Shown piece by piece: positions 1-11,886 of a stretch of 64,000 nucleotides of DNA; the first letter of the stretch is position 1; each line of letters starts with the position of its first letter. The notes below the pieces were generated by a model that searched no databases, had not been told where the DNA came from, and saw only the letters and a list, made by a program, of their open reading frames with translations. Position numbers and translations under genes: made by a program. Origin of the DNA: Enoplolaimus lenunculus (lineage: Eukaryota; Nematoda; Enoplea; Enoplida; Thoracostomopsidae); the NCBI GenBank assembly GCA_030248215.1, contig JASANG010003634.1, forward strand, positions 1 through 64,000. Direction: 5' to 3'.

Positions 1-24
1 TGGTTCAGTTCATCTTGCTCAACA

Positions 25-296
25 ACCAACAACAACAACAACCAACAACAACCACCACCACCAACAACAACAACCAACAACAACAACAACAACAACAACA
101 ACAACCAACAACAACAACCAACACCACCACCAACAACAACAACCAAGAACAACCAAGAACAACAACAACGACGACGACAACAACAACAACCACAAAAACA
201 ACAACAACCACCAACAACCAACAACAACAACAACCAACAACAACAACAACCGCCACCACCAACAACAACCAACAACAACAACAACAACAACACAAA
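25..296. repeat. AAC/CAACC-rich low-complexity tract
   Basis: About 270 bp built almost wholly from CAA, CAAC and CACCA units. Both strands stay open by composition alone (N/Q/T on plus, C/V/L on minus), so the open frames are not evidence of a protein. Confidence 0.9.
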
Positions 297-441
297 ATAA
301 TAATACGTTCACGAAATACACAGCCAACCCATTTTTAACCCAAAAGATTTCAATTTCTATTCGAAATAAAAAATTTAGTAAACTAAAACCACCGATCAAT
401 ATCTTGGCTAAGTTACACAACATTTTTGGTGTGGCCAGTTG

Positions 442-611
442 CAATGGCAGATCCATGGGGGCCCACCCCGGCCGTGGCCCCCCCACCGCATCTCGACAAA
501 AATTATATAGCAATTTTGTGACAATAGTTCGTGGTTTGTGTGTGGGTCAAAGGTAAGTTTATTACCTGTGAATTTGTGCCCCCCCATTTTGAGATCCTTG
601 ATTCGCCACTG
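442..611. mobile_element. hAT-type MITE with perfect 8-bp target duplication
   Basis: The ends read CAATGGCAGATCCATGGGGG and, on the other strand, CAGTGGCGAATCAAGGATC. They are flanked by exact 8-bp copies of GCCAGTTG (434-441 and 612-619). The CAGTGGCGGATC-type end plus an 8-bp duplication is typical of hAT elements. No coding capacity. Confidence 0.75.
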
Positions 612-619
612 GCCAGTTG

Positions 620-1880
620 CATACTCTTGTTTAAATTATGTTTAATTGCGAACTTTAAAAACAAATTACCAAAGCATTCCACGTGGACACTTGTGATATA
701 CCATGTAAAGTACAGAATAACAACTGTGTGTGGTGCTGAATAATGCTTATAATACATTATGTTATCGTTACTGGTCGAGTCGTCATATTTGCTGCATAAA
801 ATCCTGAAGCATTTTATCTGTATTATTAAAGCTGGAAAGTTCCACATACGTATTTTTGGCACCGTTGTAGAACCAGTATTTTAGATTTTTTGCAACTTAT
901 GTATAGCTAAGTTATGAATTTAGTTTATAGAAGCGCACACAATTCACCTATACATCCTTTCACACATATTTCCGTTGCAATTCTTGCAATGATTTAAAAT
1001 AGTTATTACAAGAGTTGTGCTATACTTTACGTAACAAAAAATATTCAAAAATGTATCTGATGGCGTACGGTTGCACGTGGCGGCGTGCGACGGCACGTGG
1101 CAGCGTTCGGCTGCGGGCGGCGCTAAACATTCAAGTGTGCACCGGTCAACGGTAATGGAAACCGCCGAACGGTTCATCGTGGCGTACAACGAATACAGAA
1201 GTCACAACAATCCCGTAAATCGCGTTAAGTTTGACCTAAACTTCTGATTAAATTCATGTAAACAATGAAACTGCAAATCCGGTTTCAAAAAATTTTCACC
1301 TAACTCAAACCTGCAAGTTTGTGGTCAGCAAGTTTAGCGGATGCCATTTGTGGACACGTATCAGGTCCGTTTTTTCCGGTTTATTCTCGTTAAATAAATT
1401 TTTGAGACGGCCTGAAGGCCGTCTCTATTAAAAGCAGTTGATGTTACGGGGTGTAAATTTTACCAAATTTGTAAAATGGGAAAAATACTAATTCCCACAT
1501 ATTAAATGAAATTTCGGTTTTCTAGAGTAAATGAAACTTGCAGAAATTATATATGCATTCAACAATATGAAAAAGAAGTGAATTTTTCCGAGGGATCGTT
1601 CACAAGTGACCCCCTTAAATTTGCCCTGTTTGCCCCCCTGATTTTGAAAAACCTATTTTTGATCCTAATGTGCAAAACTTCCTTAAATAAATTTGCATAT
1701 ATATTATGTATACGCAACACAACACGTGTTATGTATTGATTTGTACCAATGTTTTATCTGTGGCGGTCCCCACCAAACCAAAATCTATAGTAAGACACTG
1801 CATATATACTGTGATTAATACGACTGTACACGGATTAAGTACAATATATAAGCAGAATACCGCCATTTTCGCACTGTGTC
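620..1880. other. No gene recognised; repeat fragments
   Basis: Contains a terminal fragment of an interspersed repeat near 826-870 (AAAGCTGGAA...CACATACGTATTT, seen again near 19.29, 22.01, 35.9, 36.5 and 40.5 kb) and a GC-rich stretch at 1060-1190 resembling the GC-rich foldback family. No splice-flanked coding segment was found. Confidence 0.5.
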
Positions 1881-1932
1881 GCCGACTGGATTAGGCGCTG
1901 CCCTTTCAACCCGAACGTCGTGGGATCGAGGC
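1880..1932 (+). pseudogene. tRNA-like remnant (weak)
   Basis: Reads like the middle and T-arm of a tRNA: GGCGCTGCC, a CTTTCAA loop, then GTGGGATCGAGGC resembling a pol III B box. No acceptor stem was found. It could be a SINE head or chance. Confidence 0.2.
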
Positions 1933-2773
1933 TTTTAATGGCGATCGTCATGTGTTTGCATAGTTTGGTTTTTGATTTTTTATGGTTGATGCATTCAAGT
2001 TGGGCTTAATTCAGGCCCGCGGCCAGCTTAATATTCCGTTTTTGCAGAGGGGGTCAAAAATTTGGAAGGCCACGGAGGACTTCGCATGGCTTTATACGAC
2101 CGGTGTTTAAATTCTTTTGCTACGGGTACGGTTTCCAGCCTCCACTCTGGCTGCGGGCTCAAGTGAAGATTTTATACAAGTCACGCATTTTAACTGGCAG
2201 AAGGAACATAAATTGAAATTTTGCAATCGTTGCCTCAGAAGAGTAATATACCTAAAAATAAGTCGCAAAAACCAATTTAAAACGCTAAATTTAAGCGTCA
2301 CATTGATTATCAATGCTGCAAGACCAAATTATCGGTTACAGGAGCCGTGTTCTGGAATATTATTAAACGACGACAACTTCATAACAAAACAGTCTAGTTG
2401 ACTTCCATCTGCAGTGACATAAATGGAGAATCGCAAAGTGCTTATTCCTTAATGGTTTGTGCGAGCGGCGCTATTTTTAGTAGGTAATTATTGATGCTAA
2501 ATTCAATAGATTTTTAATAAAAGAATGGAATAGATTAAAGAATTGAAGTGTTATGTGTTTACCCCGTCTACATTGCCACTTTTAGAGGTTGCTTGTTCTC
2601 GTAGAAAACAAACCTGTATTTACGTATACAAGGCGTATATATCTAATAAAATTAAACTGTGATTTTCTGCACTGACCCTATGTATCAACAATGTGATACT
2701 ACAAACTGCTGGCAAACAATTAAAATTTCGGCAATTTTTGTGAGTAAATAATTGTAGCAAACTTACAGGTTAA
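1933..2773. other. No gene recognised
   Basis: AT-rich sequence without a convincing exon, RNA gene or terminal inverted repeat visible by eye. Confidence 0.4.
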
Positions 2774-2990
2774 CCGGCCAATATAAAGAACAGTTGCAGA
2801 ACAGTGTTATAAGCATATTCCTAAACCTAAGCCTAAGCCTAAGCCTAAGTGTACGCCAATGCGTAAGAATGAGCATATTCCTAAGCCTAATAAAACCTAA
2901 ACCTGCAAAAAAATTAGTCTTCTAAAGTTTAAGCTTACTTTTTTCTAGTCCCACCGGCCAATATAAAGAACAGTTGCAGAACAGTGTTAT
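2774..2990. mobile_element. Partial tandem pair of (TTAGGC) MITEs, cut by a large insertion
   Basis: A GGCC-ended left terminus, CCTAAG repeats and an inner right part are followed directly by a second left terminus. The same 37-bp left-end sequence occurs exactly at 2774-2810 and 2954-2990. The second copy is interrupted at 2990 by the 7.3-kb insertion. Confidence 0.65.
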
Positions 2991-4317
2991 TGTTACGGTT
3001 GCGATCAACCCTCACGGGTGTCCTTGGCCGCGGATCTACCATATAAGCCTACGTGTCCAGAGGATGACGGTCCCCCTGGCTTGATATCGGGTTCTGAGAA
3101 TCACAAAATTCCGATATCGTCCTACGCCTAAGCTCTTGACGATACGTGCTTAGCAGGAGAATAAATCGCACTCGTGAAAATCAAGGCTAAACCAAATTTA
3201 TCAAACAGGTCGCCTGTTAAGATTTCTCTTAATAATTCCAAGGCGCGGGTTTCTGGATGAGTGGTCTTTGGTTGCCGTTCTAAGGATGACTGGTATCGCG
3301 GGTGATGCAAAGGCGATCCTGAAGAATTTTAAAACATACGGACAGAGACCTTTTATGAGAAGGTGAATCGATCCACGCCTTTAGGATTTTATTGATCTCA
3401 TCCTCTGGTTCAGACCAGGGCTAGCGAAAGTTATAGCTTTAGTCTAATTGGATTAACGTCTTTAGAAATCAACTCAAAATATTTTATAAGCCATGGCTCA
3501 AGGCCAGGAAAGTCGAAATGGTGCTCTAGGTGCAATAATTCCACACAGGTAAAGTTTTGATTTATTATAGCGGCACACAGTATGTATGACATGAGAAACA
3601 CGGTTATACCTTAGTTAGGATATGACTTGGGTTATCGAAAGTTGAGCGTCGGTTTGAGTTGAGTTAAATTGCGCAGAGCGCTGATAGCAACAATAGCTTT
3701 GAATAATTAAACGTAATTGCTAAAAGTACAGAGATTTATGAATCCTTTACATCCGTAAGTTGGTAAGCTCAAAAGCGTACCTGTGGCGACCTGAACGTGG
3801 ACTAGCCACCTTACCGCTATTTTATCGGGTTTTAGAGGGTTGAGTAATTGGGTCGAAGCGATCGCTGGATTATGAGCTACCAAGCCCTGGAGTCTAGCTG
3901 GCGAGGGTCAAAGAATCCTTACACCGAGCGACACCAATTTGATTAGCATAAGCACTTGGGGTGGATCCCTCCGAAAAAATAGTGCGTAGGGCTCGATGGG
4001 AAGTGTCTTATTTGAGGTCTGAAATACCACACATGCGTACCATGGATCCTTGAGAAGTATATGGGGATCCTAAGACCATTTTTAGACCTAGGCACCGGCT
4101 AAGCACGTCTCCGACCGCGTCTGGTCCATAACAAAGTTTCATTTAAACTTTCCTTGAACTACAAGACCTACACGGGCCACATGTCCAGCAGTTCTATTGA
4201 AATCTATATACGTGAATAAAGTTGGGTACTTGTTTACTTCCACCTATACTATAACTGTTTTAATAGAAGACTCAAGTTCACCCAGTGATTATTTTATTAT
4301 ATTAATGACATGGGTGG

Positions 4318-4574
4318 GGTCTCCCCCTCAAAACTCCAGGGTGGAGGGTCCTAACTTAGAACTTGATCCAGAAGTATGCTTCAAAGTTTTGAACTCACCG
4401 TTATTATTTGGTTCTGGAGTGATTTATGCGCTACACCTACAACTAAGAATAATTGAAATTTATGGACTCTATTAGGGTTTTGGGACTCTATGCGCTTACG
4501 GACTCTTATTAGGGATACGGACTCCTTTTGATTGGGACTCAAAACGGGTACCACTCTTATTCAGGTCACTACAG
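4318..4574. mobile_element. Remnant of a TA-duplicating DNA element (CTGTAGTGACCCGAATAAG family)
   Basis: Ends at TTCAGGTCACTACAGTA and shares long stretches with 13950-14187, 57882-58318 and the 61.58-62.56 kb copy, including ACGGACTCTTATTAGGGATA. The left end is lost. Confidence 0.55.
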
Positions 4575-4914
4575 TACTGGCGTAACAAATACCGATTTTT
4601 AGATTTGTACCTTTTCAATTTGCTTGGTTATAAATCGATCCAAACCGAGACCAAAAGTCTCGGTCTTGGTCTCGCTTTTTTGACCGAGGTCACCCATTCC
4701 TGTTGAAAGAATGCAAAATTCCTTAAACAAACACGCATTTAATACGAAAGGTCATTTACGTATTTCAACCTATATTTATGTGAAAGGTTATTTACGTATT
4801 TGACCTAAATTTCTGTTTAAATTTTATAGTTTTGGGGGTAAATATTACAAGCGAAATTGTGTAAACTACTCATCTATTTGATGAAAGGGAAAATATTATT
4901 TGTCGTGCTAAAAT

Positions 4915-5205
4915 TTAGTCACGTCGCCAATTTTCTATATGATAACAAAATTTAACAGGGCAGTGGGAAATCGAATTTACGAAATGTTTCAATTTCCTTT
5001 ATCTACGGTTTTCTTTTTCGTAAGTTGTAAATTGAAGTTGATAAATCGTTATCCATTTACTACTCGATTTTATAAAACCGACGGCAAAGGGAAATTAGAA
5101 AAGTTTTCAAATTCAATTTCCCACTGCTACCCTTTTTGCAAACTCAAGTTGGAAAAAGGAGTTTTTGATTTCCACAAGCCGGGCGCAAATTAATGTGGAT
5201 GACGC
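4915..5205. mobile_element. Remnant of the GGGAAATTGAA / GACGACGCA foldback family
   Basis: Contains repeated GGGAAAT and CAATTTCCCACTGC motifs and ends with TGTGGATGACGCATAA. It resembles the intact Harbinger-like element at 61627-62342. Confidence 0.4.
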
Positions 5206-5699
5206 ATAAGTAAGGCCCGGCAAGCACCATGTAAATCACGGGGCAAACTAAATTTTTCTTGCGTGACAAGGGCTTGGCTCTTTTGTCTGACACGTCCTAA
5301 GTGCTTAGCACTAGGCTGTTGTGGCCTTCCCGTCGCGGTTGACTATTGCACAGCTCGACCGCAATCGGGCTATTTTTACCGGCTGAATAACTTCTTAAGT
5401 TTCACCACGGTGTACGAATCCCCAAATATCAAGTTGATCTGAAGTCCTGTGTTGTCGCCAACTACAAGGAAATTTAAATTTCAGGAATATCACTCGCGCC
5501 CCCTTGTGAAACCGCATAGTCCGAGCTGAGCCCATTGCTTATTCCACTATATTTAAATTTTAAGGCGCTCTGAGTGCACTCTAATATCCCCCCGTCCCGT
5601 ACTTTTTAATACAGCGCCCCGAATTCTCCCAAGTGCACCGTGTCCCATACAGTGCACCGGAGAGAACCGGTTTGCTGCCGCGGCTCGAGCTCGCGACCG

Positions 5700-5970
5700 A
5701 AAAAATCTTTGAAAACTGAACTGAACTGAAAATGCAGCCCGTGCACTGCTCTTATATACCCCTCCCAGGCCCCAGGTGATTGGTTTGAGTTTTCAGCCAA
5801 TGAAAGGCCCAGAACAGACGCGATCGAAAACGATACTATTGGCTAGCGCACTACGGCTGAGAAAGGCCAATGAAACGGTGCAAAACAGACGCGGCGAGAC
5901 GCAGCCGGTTGCGTAGAGCCAATGAAAGGAACCCAACCGTTAGAACCGGTGCGCGCTGATTGGACGGTTT
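5700..5970 (-). promoter_or_regulatory. Minus-strand core promoter: CCAAT cluster, TATA box, initiator
   Basis: On the minus strand there is a TATATAAG box at about 5752-5759. A TCAGTT initiator lies about 31 nt downstream, the classical spacing. Six CCAAT or ATTGG boxes lie upstream within about 190 bp (near 5779, 5798, 5836, 5868, 5920 and 5957). This is typical of an RNA polymerase II promoter bound by NF-Y. Because it sits in a repeat-derived insertion and a TGTTACA edge occurs near 6361 on the minus strand, it may be the control region of an old LTR in reverse orientation. No gene downstream was recognised. Confidence 0.5.
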
Positions 5971-6779
5971 GAATTTGCGCGTACGCCTGACTGTCCATCG
6001 CAAAAGAGGGGGTTTGCGCCGAAATATTAAGGCTCCTTGTGGCTTTAGTGAGGGAAATACTTGGGGGTTTGACATTCCCGGACTTAGGTTTGAGAGCCCG
6101 GTGCTTTCGCTACCTCCACGACACGCACGCATGACTTTCAATGCCCAGCTACCCTCCAGGTCGAGTACAATGCCTCGTTTTCCGTAGTATTCATAATCGA
6201 ACCGAGCTGTGAGAAGAGGTTCTGATAACATTTCGAGACCTACGTTACACAAGGGGTCCAAACAATAAATCGCAGGTAGCAAGAGAAATATTAAAACTAA
6301 GAGACTAAAGTACAAAATCATAATAATAATAATAATGCCAAATTTTCTTGGCGTTTGTAACACGCCCCTACTTAAATTTGCCGTCCACGAAATATAAGTC
6401 TAACAAAACCGGCGATGGGTACTATGAACCGTTGTATAAGTAATTTTCAACCCAGCAGGTTAACATAATTATCAGATGCACAAATGTTGTCTAATACTCT
6501 GAAGGTAAGAAATGCCCTCGAAAATTGTTACTATAAGCACCGGTGCAAAATTTCTCGCTTCCTTTGGGCTCATAAATGCCTGCTCTACGGGTTACCTAGA
6601 CAAAACACCCCGCAAAGATTCAACTCACAACCAAAAAGGAACAAGGTTACAACAATATGAGATAACGGATTACAACTCAGGCACCTTAAGCTTATGTGAA
6701 ACTAACAATAAAACCACTATTGATCTCATCTTGTCGTGAAAATGCAAAGCTACAGTTGACAAACTGCTAAGCAGCGACC

Positions 6780-7860
6780 TAAGCTCATAAGATCCTAAGG
6801 GTTCGCAGCCTCATAACTTTCGAGATAGTCGCTCGCGGGTAGTGGTAGGGATAGTTTTGCTGTTCCCCATGTTGCATCGAACCTAGCAAGAGCATTATGA
6901 CCCCAATTCCCGAAAAGCAGGATTTCGCCATTTCTATCCAAAGATTCATAGGCAGTTATACACGGGGATTCCGAAACTCCATAGACTTATAACTCCTCAA
7001 CGGTTAGTCCGAAACCCCACGTTAGGGTAATTTTATTGCTCAGCTCACTTAACTCGATCGAAATATAGGAATTGCGAATGTGAATTCCCGAATTCGTGTT
7101 TTGGCACTGTCTACCCCTCCGATCCGTAAATTCGCACACGCAAGATGCCGAGAAACGGAAAGGCCTGTAACTCGCTAACGACTGATCGCAGACCCTAAGT
7201 CAGGGTGGTTTTATTTCTCAGCTCAGCAAGCTCTATCGGATGGTAGAGGTCTCAACTACGGATTCCGAAATTCGTATTTTGGCATTTTCCGACCTCGGAT
7301 CCGTAAAATTATACACGTAAAATTCTCAAAACGTGAAAGACTCATAACTTTTGAGCAAAGAGTCGCAGACCCCAAGTCAGGGTGGTTTTATTGCTCAGCT
7401 CGATCCGCCGCGTCGAATGGTATAAAGCTCTAGCTTCAATTCCGGAATTCGAGTTTTTGCGTTTTTCACCCTGGGACCCGTAAAGTTTTACATGTGAATT
7501 CACAAAAGTTTGGGTGGCCATAACTTTCGAAGGGGAGGTCCTGGACCCTGGGTCAGGGTAGTTTTATTGCTCAGTGCGATGGGCTCTATCGAATGGTATA
7601 AGTCTCGTCGGGGTATCTAAAAATTCGCATTTTGGCATTTTTATGCCCCGCGATCCGTAAAGCTCTTCATACAGGAATTCAAGTCTTAGTTGGGTATAAC
7701 TTTCGAACGAACCGTCTCTGACCCATGGTCAGGGTATTTTTATTGCTCAGTGCAACGAGCTCTATTGAATGATACAAGTCATTTCGGGGAGCCCGAAAAT
7801 TTATATTTTGGCATTCTCTGCCTCAAAATCCGTACGCACACAGTCCCGAACTCAGCATCC
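6780..7860. repeat. Diverged tandem repeat, about six copies of about 177 bp
   Basis: The anchor motif GGGTGGTTTTATTGCTCAG recurs at about 6848, 7025, 7203, 7380, 7556 and 7732, a period of 176-178 bp. Each unit also carries a TTTTGGCATTTT-like and a GATCCGTAAA-like motif. Copies differ substantially, so the array is old. Confidence 0.75.
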
Positions 7861-8570
7861 CAGCCCGTAAAATCCCGGTACACGTGTCCAGGCTGCAAAA
7901 CCTTTCCCAAGGCGTCCCGAGATCCTCAACATGAAAATTATGGCTCGGTTCTCCCTCGCGGATTCTCCCCTTCCCGGTTGGCACCGACTCAAAACATAAG
8001 CACGACCCCCTTCTCGAACGCCTTCTTTCAGCCGTACCCCTGCGCACAATTCAAAACAGCCGCAAATGGTTTCAAGTGGCAACAATTGCAATATTTTGCA
8101 CGGGTCAACAAACCCTAAAATTTGGACGCCTCAATCGTTAAAACTTAAACATTTTATAGCAATTAATCGTAGTCATAGGCAGCTGTAAAACTCGGGGCGC
8201 CGCTATTCAAAGCACATGCGTGGTAAGGCTCGGACAACAACGGTGTGCATCGTTAGGAAAACATAAACGGGCAATTTACCCGCCAACCACTCATAGGGGT
8301 TTGAGTAACGCGTTTAAGGGGGCGCGACCCCAAGGCAAAGCCAAGCGGAATTCTTGCATAATCCAAACCCTTGTGTCGTATATCCTGCCATGGAAAACTC
8401 ACGCGATGAACCCACCCTGGGTACATGGGTACAGTAACTTAATCGGAACCCTAGCAAATCCAACACGGCACCTACTCCTAGCCGGCCGCCTAAACTCCAC
8501 AGTCCCCTTCTTTGCAACCATCCGAATGCTCGTTCATACCCCTTTTTCATCCCTTCTTTTCAAATACACC

Positions 8571-9060
8571 CCTGCAGTGTTAACTACCGCCACCATTGCG
8601 TTATCACGTACACGTTTAGTAAAACTCTGCGCAGCGTATGTGGAGATAAATTCCGGTGAGCATTGTAGGATGCGAGTCTCTACAAGGGGGTTGAAAGCCA
8701 GTCCTGCACAATTTTCTGCCATTAAGCGAGCCCCCTGCAGTGTTAACTACCGCCACCATTGCGTTATCACGTACACGTTTAGTAAAACTCTGCGCAGCGT
8801 ATGTGGAGATAAATTCCGGTGAGCATTGTAGGATGCGAGTCTCTACAAGGGGGTTGAAAGCCAGTCCTGCACAATTTTCTGCCATTAAGCGAGCCCCCTG
8901 CAGTGTTAACTACCGCCACCATTGCGTTATCACGTACACGTTTAGTAAAACTCTGCGCAGCGTATGTGGAGATAAATTCCGGTGAGCATTGTAGGATGCG
9001 AGTCTCTACAAGGGGTTGAAAGCCAGTCCTGCACAATTTTCTGCCATTAAGCGAGCCCCA
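8571..9060. repeat. Three near-identical tandem copies of a 163-bp unit
   Basis: CCTGCAGTGTTAACTACCGC starts at 8571, 8734 and 8897, and the units are almost identical. A truncated fourth start (ACAGTGTTAC) follows at about 9063. Repeated reading frames here are repeat artefacts. The near identity means amplification or homogenisation more recent than in the 177-bp array. Confidence 0.9.
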
Positions 9061-9069
9061 ATACAGTGT

Positions 9070-10260
9070 TACGCCTTAAGATTCGCCCCCCCCCCTTTGT
9101 TTTTGCTGCTGTCCCCCTTTTTCGGCACTGTCATGCCTGACAGATCCCTCTCAGCTAAGTCTCCCGCGTATGTTAATCCTGCCTGTGCGCGGTGCGATTT
9201 TACTAGTCCTATTCCATAACTGTGCGTTGTCTCTAGTCGAAACTGTGGTAGTTTAATCTCTAATCAAACTGTGGATGCGGTGCGGCTTTGCTAGTCCTAT
9301 TCAACTGATAAGTATTGTTTCTAGTCAGAGCGGTGATAGTTAAATTTCTAGTCAAACCAACGGATTTCGGTGAAAACAGTGAGGGAGGTGAAAATAAAAT
9401 CCCTGAGAAGAAACGTATAGTCGAATCTTGTGTGATAATAGCGCTAGTCATAGGTAAGTACATAATATTGTAGTCAGGTAGTAGGGGTAGTTAAGAGCTA
9501 ATTCTAGAAATGTCTGCCCTTGCTGCAAAACGGAACAATAACACCACATTAAACTAAAAAAACAATACAACTTTGAAACAACATGCTACACATTAACGGA
9601 TATTATGTAATCATACGAAAAATTGCATGAAAATACTACATGCTAAATGATAGTATAAAAACACACCAAAATACGTATCAATAGGATAACAACATCAGGG
9701 TCATAAGCAGAGCACAACTGGCTGCGTTTAATCTACCAGGCTGGAAAAGAACCTTGCATCTGAACCCTTTTAGCTTGTCCCGGTAATTTGCAATACTTCA
9801 CTTTAAATATTTCGCGGTTTTCAGGTAACAGAATTTGAATTCCAGACAGTACGTGTGCGTCGTTGTAGTCCGACGCCCTTGGGACGCTCGCGGGGCCGAA
9901 AGCTGCCAAGCTTGAACAGTTGGAAAATTTATACTAAATATGACACGGCATAAAAATAACACGGCATCAAGTGTGGAGAACAAGATAGCGCATAATGATG
10001 CAAACAATAAATATTGCGAAACAATTCAAGCCGAGGCACTAAAAAGGAACACAATATAATGTCACTATGGAAATACTTAAGAGGTAAAAAAATGACAATT
10101 GTTCGAGATGTACCCAAGTAACGATAAGGTAACCAAAATCAGCTAGGGTCCGAGATCATAGAGGACCGATCATTCCATCTATAGTTTATTGGGATGAGTC
10201 CAAACCCGACGAAATCCAGTGCATAAGTTGCATGCCGATTAATAATAAAAGGGGTGTGTC
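9070..10260. other. Right part of the 7.3-kb insertion; nothing recognised
   Basis: No coding domain, RNA gene or tandem array is apparent up to the CCCTGACA edge. Confidence 0.4.
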
Positions 10261-10267
10261 CCTGACA

Positions 10268-10415
10268 TTATAAGCATATTCCTTTGAATTTAAGTTCAAC
10301 CGTTCGTCAAGTATCACTTCTTCGCTTAGGCTTAGGCTTAGGCTTAGGCTTAGGCTTAGGCTTTAGGCTTAGGTTTATGTTTATAATACTGTTGCGCCCC
10401 TGTTGTTTGCATAGA
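10268..10415. mobile_element. Right-hand remainder of interrupted (TTAGGC) MITE
   Basis: Begins TTATAAGCATATTCC, exactly what should follow position 2990. It contains (TTAGGC)n and closes with an inverted left-type terminus (CTTATAATACTGTTGCGCCC-like). Confidence 0.6.
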
Positions 10416-10639
10416 CCCTTACTTGCAAGATGCATTGTCTAAAACTTACAGTTTGAAAAGATTTTTTGATTTTCAAAAGTGTCAGAAAAGTAAACTTTGA
10501 ACCGAACGAAAACATATTGATACGAATAAATGCTTAAAAATAGAGCAAAAGACAAGTATTGTGTTCATATAAACAAATAAAGTGTGATATCAAATTAGCA
10601 ACTTTATAACCTAAACTAAACTTGAACCTAAAAGACGTA

Positions 10640-10849
10640 CATTGCAAAAAATAGTGGAGTCAAATTGACTCTCTCCGAAATAGGCTCTACGGGACTACAC
10701 AAACTGAGTCAAATTCGACACCGCCAGGCTCAAATTTGACTCACTAAGTCGCATGTATGACTCGGGCGGAGTCGAATTTGACTGTTTGTGCAGTCCCGTG
10801 AAGCAATATTTCGGAGAGCGTCAACTTGACTCACTATTTATTTGCAGTG
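10640..10849. mobile_element. Palindromic TA-type MITE, TGAGTCA family, copy 1
   Basis: Ends CATTGCAAAAAATAGTG / CACTGCAAATAAATAGTG around a long palindrome built of GAGTCAAATTGACTC-like blocks. The left flank is TA. Confidence 0.75.
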
Positions 10850-11293
10850 TGTTGTTTCTATTATTAGTTAAATAATATTAACTAGAGACTCGGTAAAGTT
10901 GGTTACAATTTGAATGATTGATTGAAGTTGACGAGAACTGCAATTTTAATTTGCACTTAAAAGTCAAAAACTTATACCCGAACCTAAGCCTGCGCCTAAA
11001 GTAAAAATTAGTCTGAAGTTATATTGCTATTACATAGAAAAACGTACCGCCTTTGATCTTTACCTTGGCTAAAGCAATTAAACAAAGTGTTCTATTATAT
11101 GCTATGATGCTGTTTATAATTGTTGCAGCTAAAGACTGACCGAATATGTCCAAGCGCCAATCATGGTCGCCTCGTTCACTTTTTGAGATCAATTTTAAAA
11201 TAAAAAAATCAGAAATGCATCAAGTTGTCTGTAAGTTGATATAATTACGCAGATTGCAATACAATTTGTGACACGATTTGTACAGTAAACCAA

Positions 11294-11545
11294 CACTGTA
11301 AATTCCAAGGAGCTGACTAATCAATTCAGCTAGCGAGTTGGTAATTTCTGAATTGATATCAGTAAACATTAACCCACTCTCAGTTAAGTTAATTCTCACT
11401 TCGAGGTTAGTTGACTCTGGGTGAGTTGCTTAATTAATTCAGTATGAATTGAATCAACTAAAAATTCTAACTTCTGATAGTCCTAACTCAGACTGAGTGA
11501 TTCAACTCATTCTGAGTTAAAATCAACTCACTGAAACGTACAGCG
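11294..11545. mobile_element. Palindromic TA-type MITE, GAGTTGAT family, copy 1
   Basis: Starts CACTGTAAATTCC and ends with an inverted GAAACGTACAGCG. The interior is dominated by AACTCA/TGAGTT inverted blocks. Homologous to 14324-14568, 32603-32854, 36500-36775 and 56876-57131. Confidence 0.75.
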
Positions 11546-11760
11546 AACTTTTCTGTATACGCACGTAATAATCCAATTAAATAAAGTGCTACGGTATAAA
11601 CGCTGGTGTTGTTTTAATAGTTGCAACACATGGGCCAATATGATCAACAGCCGCTCAAGCGTTGCCCAACAAATTACTGAACTGACAGTGAAAACAAGAA
11701 CCCAAAATACAAGAAGATTTGGTATATTTTAACAGTCGACGTGAGTGGAAACTCTTGGCT

Positions 11761-11886
11761 CGTGTAAAGTTCAGGGGTGGAATGTATATTTTTTGATTAG
11801 GCTTCGGTGGTGGTATATGCTTATACTCACGCTTAGGCTTTAGAAACATGCTTATAATACTGTTCCTCCACTTTTCTATACATTGG
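11761..11886. mobile_element. Short degenerate (TTAGGC) MITE
   Basis: Left terminus GGCTCGTGTAAAGTTCAGGGG, a little (TTAGGC)-like sequence, and right terminus CTTATAATACTGTTCC...ACATTGGC. Confidence 0.6.

Larger units (their letters stand above)
2991..10267. mobile_element. 7.3-kb insertion with TG...CA ends and 4-bp TTAT duplication; class uncertain
   Basis: The left edge is TGTTACGG and the right edge CCCTGACA. TTAT stands on both sides (2987-2990, 10268-10271), and the MITE sequence interrupted at 2990 resumes after 10271. TG...CA ends with a 4-bp duplication fit an LTR-type retroelement derivative, or a large non-autonomous element of another class such as a Ginger-like one. I could not match long terminal direct repeats and see no recognisable gag, pol or transposase reading frame. 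It looks like an old, non-coding derivative. Composition is more GC-rich than the neighbouring DNA. Inside are other repeats, a promoter-like block and two tandem arrays (listed separately). Confidence 0.5.

Noticed and set aside
5-513. Open frames over the AAC-rich tract
   Set aside because: Low-complexity composition only, open on both strands, no start or splice context.
5851-6363. 170-codon minus-strand open frame
   Set aside because: Covers the CCAAT-rich promoter-like block; the peptide has no recognisable domain and looks like non-coding sequence.
8220-9036. Overlapping open frames of 60-200 codons
   Set aside because: They follow the 163-bp tandem repeat and repeat the same peptide in several frames; no domain seen.
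2991-10267. Calling a standard complete LTR retrotransposon
   Set aside because: The edges fit, but I could not match terminal repeats at the two ends and saw no gag or pol-like protein. Left as class uncertain.
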